Source of the DNA: Acidobacteriota bacterium
Lineage (GTDB): Bacteria; Acidobacteriota; Terriglobia; 20CM-2-55-15
Length of the DNA: 7,539 nt
Assembly (NCBI GenBank): GCA_003223895.1
Contig: QHXD01000333.1
Location: 1 to 7,539, forward strand
Direction of reading: 5' to 3'
How positions within the stretch are numbered: the first letter of the stretch is position 1; each line of letters starts with the position of its first letter. Positions 5,931 to 7,539 of this stretch are shown here, one piece after another. Position numbers and translations under genes: made by a program. The notes beneath the pieces are model-generated. The model saw only the letters and a list, made by a program, of their open reading frames with translations. It had not been told where the DNA came from and did no database searches.

Positions 5931-5961
5931 ACGTACGTTCCATGAGGTTCTGCGTCAGGTC

Positions 5962-6771
5962 CTATCGTTGAAGATGATGGTCGTTGTTCAGAAGCTTGGG
6001 CCCGTCCCTTTCGACGCACTTGGGTGATTCTTCCAACGGATCCGTCGATGGCCGGATGAGACGTGGCGGCATGACCCAGGGAGCCGCCAACACGACGGGA
6101 TCTTCCACCGTCGCCTGCCAGACGAGGTTCGAGCCGTCTTTCCAAAGCCGCTCGATGACGCGCATCTCGGCACTATGGAAGTAGCCATCCTCGCCGAACC
6201 AGGAATCCTCTACGAAGTTCCTGGCATCCACGACGAACACATCGCCCTCCCATCTGCCCACCGAGTCGCCGTAATGCGACGGGTTGGCCCTGGGGTTGTG
6301 CGGACGGCCGTCGGTCGGAATGATGCGATAGGGATCGCCGGAGATGTCTTCATAGAAGAAGATCGTTTCGCTGGGCAATTGCACGATTTTGCGCGGAGAA
6401 CCGATGCGTGGCACTCCTGGCCTGCCGCAGTAGAATACGGGGTCCGTTTTGCTTTCGTGGTCGAAGAGGTCTTTGACTTTGGCCCGAAACTCCGGTTTGT
6501 AGGAAGGTGCCGGTGTCGAGGGCAATACGCCCCGAAGGGAAGTGGCGTCGCCGTGGCGCGCGCTCTGATCAATCTTCTGGATGGTCAGCGTCCCATTCAC
6601 TTCCTTTTTCAGCGCAGCCGGTGCCCGATCGATCGCATAGGTCCAGAGGCCGCTCAGGTCAGGATGGGTCGCGGGGGCGCGCTTCACCGCCGCGCTGCCT
6701 GTCTGTTGCGCCAGCGCCGATGTCGAAAACAGGATCATGCAAACGAAGACGCTCAAGAGTAGTTTCGCCAT
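5962..6771 (-). CDS. Secreted WEGD-core protein P3, function unknown
   Basis: 269 residues. ATG at 6771 is preceded by GGAGGTGA at 5 nt, which decides the start over longer frames. Signal peptide about 1-21 (hydrophobic 4-15, cut at A-L-A|Q). The mature protein has H-P-D-L-S-G-L-W (36-43), Y-C-G-R-P-G-V-P-R (114-122), I-V-Q (129-131), G-R-W-E-G-D-V-F-V-V-D (172-182), H-S-A-E-M-R-V-I-E-R (199-208), T-V-E-D-P (221-225) and A-P-W (230-232). Cys115 and Cys252 match the pair in P1 and P2. It is the shortest and most divergent of the three paralogues and lacks the duplicated core of P2. It starts 13 bp after the stop of the second DUF6152 gene, so the two form an operon. I do not know its function. 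Confidence 0.87.
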   Translation of the reverse strand: MAKLLLSVFVCMILFSTSALAQQTGSAAVKRAPATHPDLSGLWTYAIDRAPAALKKEVNGTLTIQKIDQSARHGDATSLRGVLPSTPAPSYKPEFRAKVKDLFDHESKTDPVFYCGRPGVPRIGSPRKIVQLPSETIFFYEDISGDPYRIIPTDGRPHNPRANPSHYGDSVGRWEGDVFVVDARNFVEDSWFGEDGYFHSAEMRVIERLWKDGSNLVWQATVEDPVVLAAPWVMPPRLIRPSTDPLEESPKCVERDGPKLLNNDHHLQR

Positions 6772-6784
6772 GTTCTCACCTCCG

Positions 6785-7186
6785 TTACTTGGGATCCGCA
6801 CCGTTAACCAACTCCAGCGATGTGCCATCCGGTAACTTGATTTTTTGCATATATCCGTATGTCGTACCATCCTTGGCGCGCACGCCTTCCACAGTAACCG
6901 TCTGTCCGACTGCCTTGGCGAAATCCGCCCGCGCCAGCCCGACGCTGCGATACCACGAAGGAGGATTGCTTTCGAAGGTCCAATGATCGGTCTTTCCAGC
7001 TTCGCCTTTGGCTTCCATTTCCATCACGATGTGCGGATTGACCCAATCGATCTTTGTGAGCGTGCCCGTAACCGAGATCCGCTTCGCCATATCGAAGATG
7101 GCCGAGGGCGAGTGATGCGCCCACACAGACGCGATCGCGAACAGCGACAAAACCGTGCTTGCGGCTACCGGAATTCTATGTTTCAC
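6785..7186 (-). CDS. DUF6152-family exported small protein (copy 2)
   Basis: 133 residues. The start is a GTG at 7186 with GAGGAGG 6 nt upstream; the longer frame to 7273 reads into a REP-like repeat. Signal peptide about 1-23 (hydrophobic 12-21), with a site after V-W-A that would expose His24-His25. The body has G-T-L-T-K-I-D-W-V-N-P-H (41-52) and V-E-G-V-R-A-K-D-G, the same skeleton as copy 1 but clearly divergent, so this is not a recent duplication. The distance from the His-His pair to the His of N-P-H is identical in both copies. It is the first gene of the operon with P3, the reverse of the order in the P2 pair. Function unknown. Confidence 0.87.
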   Translation of the reverse strand: MKHRIPVAASTVLSLFAIASVWAHHSPSAIFDMAKRISVTGTLTKIDWVNPHIVMEMEAKGEAGKTDHWTFESNPPSWYRSVGLARADFAKAVGQTVTVEGVRAKDGTTYGYMQKIKLPDGTSLELVNGADPK

Positions 7187-7215
7187 GATGGGCCTCCTCG
7201 GACTTGTTGTGCCGG

Positions 7216-7221
7216 AGTATA
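7216..7221 (-). promoter_or_regulatory. Candidate -10 element of the DUF6152-P3 operon
   Basis: On the minus strand TATACT matches TATAAT at 5 of 6 positions, about 30 nt before the GTG at 7186. The -35 position at 17 bp spacing is poor and falls at the edge of the REP-like repeat (7240 onward), so the repeat may form part of this promoter region. Confidence 0.4.
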
Positions 7222-7239
7222 GCACTTCGCCCGATCCGC

Positions 7240-7309
7240 GTGTAGTCGCGGGCTTTAGCCCGCGTTCTGGCACGCCAGCGCAAACGCGGGCTGAAGCCCG
7301 CGACTACAC
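7240..7309. repeat. 27-bp inverted repeat, paired GTAG-headed REP-like units
   Basis: The arms 7240-7266 and 7283-7309 match over 27 bp with one mismatch (GGGCTTTAGCCC versus GGGCTTCAGCCC). GTAG heads are at 7242-7245 and, as CTAC, 7304-7307. The unit is the same as at 3030-3125. The 16-nt loop holds a small hairpin CTGG-CACG-CCAG (7267-7278). It sits in a divergent gap, so it is not a terminator for either neighbour. Confidence 0.93.
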
Positions 7310-7402
7310 TAAAACGCCCTGTACTCGCCAGCTGAAATGCCGTAACCTTGGGTCCGGTTTTTCCTCTCCTCACCCCTCGCTGGGAAGAGTTCTGCCTTAA
7401 TC

Positions 7403-7539
7403 ATGAATGACTCGGACCCGGACCTGATTCGCGAACTGGCTGAACGAGTTGTATTGGCGGCCCGCTCGAATACAGACGATGCAGAGCAGTTGTTGTGCCG
7501 GATGGAACTGCTTTCCGCCGAGCGGCCGAGCGATATGTC
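7403..7539 (+). CDS. Start of an unrecognised gene (3' partial)
   Basis: From ATG 7403 the frame is open to the window end and gives 45 residues beginning M-N-D-S-D-P-D-L-I-R-E-L and rich in Asp, Glu, Arg and Leu, with a likely amphipathic helix (I-R-E-L-A-E-R-V-V-L-A-A-R) and a further E-Q-L-L-C-R-M-E-L-L stretch. An in-frame TAA at 7343 limits the upstream extension and no other ATG lies between, so this start is the likely one, though GGGAAGAG is rather far upstream. There is no signal peptide, unlike most genes in the window; a cytoplasmic helical protein is likely. I do not recognise the family. Confidence 0.5.
   Translation, partial: MNDSDPDLIRELAERVVLAARSNTDDAEQLLCRMELLSAERPSDM

Larger units (their letters stand above)
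5595..5961. other. Gene-free interval made mostly of inverted repeats
   Basis: No convincing gene lies between the HTH gene and P3. A 72-codon plus-strand frame at 5689-5907 starts inside one repeat and ends inside another and has no ribosome site. The interval holds a 39-bp inverted repeat, a short GTAG-headed hairpin at 5807-5825 and a 27-bp inverted repeat. In 5701-5806 I see nothing recognisable. Confidence 0.7.

Noticed and set aside
5595..5961. Insertion sequence bounded by the inverted repeats
   Set aside because: No transposase ORF and no target-site duplication could be found.
6175..6762. 195-codon plus-strand ORF antisense to P3
   Set aside because: P3 on the minus strand has a strong ribosome site, a signal peptide and family motifs; the antisense frame is a GC-rich shadow.

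Overview
The window is GC-rich bacterial DNA with tightly packed genes, most of them encoding exported proteins. The mix of DUF6152 proteins, secreted proteins sharing a G-R-W-E-G-D-T-L-V-V-D core, a signal-peptide-bearing carboxymuconolactone-decarboxylase-like (CMD) gene and many GC-rich intergenic hairpins resembles soil Acidobacteriota, perhaps the Vicinamibacteria. This placement is from memory of the families; the window has no rRNA or marker gene to confirm it.

Layout: the end of a TPR-like gene (1-143, +); a hairpin-rich gap; a secreted SGNH/GDSL hydrolase (378-1718, -); a gap with a 51-bp perfect inverted repeat; the first WEGD-core protein, called P1 here (1918-3030, +); a gap filled by a 31-bp perfect inverted repeat; a minus-strand cluster read 5267 to 3128 (a decayed two-domain CMD gene, a frameshifted WEGD-core gene P2, a DUF6152 gene); a small HTH regulator (5352-5594, +) divergent from that cluster; a gene-free stretch with two long inverted repeats (5595-5961); a minus-strand pair read 7186 to 5962 (a second DUF6152 gene, then WEGD-core gene P3); another REP-like inverted repeat; and the start of an unrecognised plus-strand gene (7403 onward).

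Two themes stand out. First, the window holds three divergent WEGD-core paralogues and two DUF6152 paralogues. Two of the three WEGD genes sit 13-17 bp from a DUF6152 gene, in opposite orders, which suggests a functional partnership outside the cytoplasm. The function of both families is unknown to me. Both DUF6152 proteins would start with His-His if the signal peptide is cut where the -3/-1 rule allows, with a third His at exactly the same distance, so an N-terminal metal site is a testable idea. Second, five of the six gaps longer than 60 bp carry long inverted repeats. Several consist of a GTAG-headed GC-rich hairpin in two opposed copies, the design of REP/BIME elements mobilised by REP-associated tyrosine transposases; no such transposase is present here.

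The CMD-P2 stretch shows an apparent in-frame loss of one CMD domain core and two frameshifts. I cannot tell from the sequence alone whether these reflect real decay or assembly errors.
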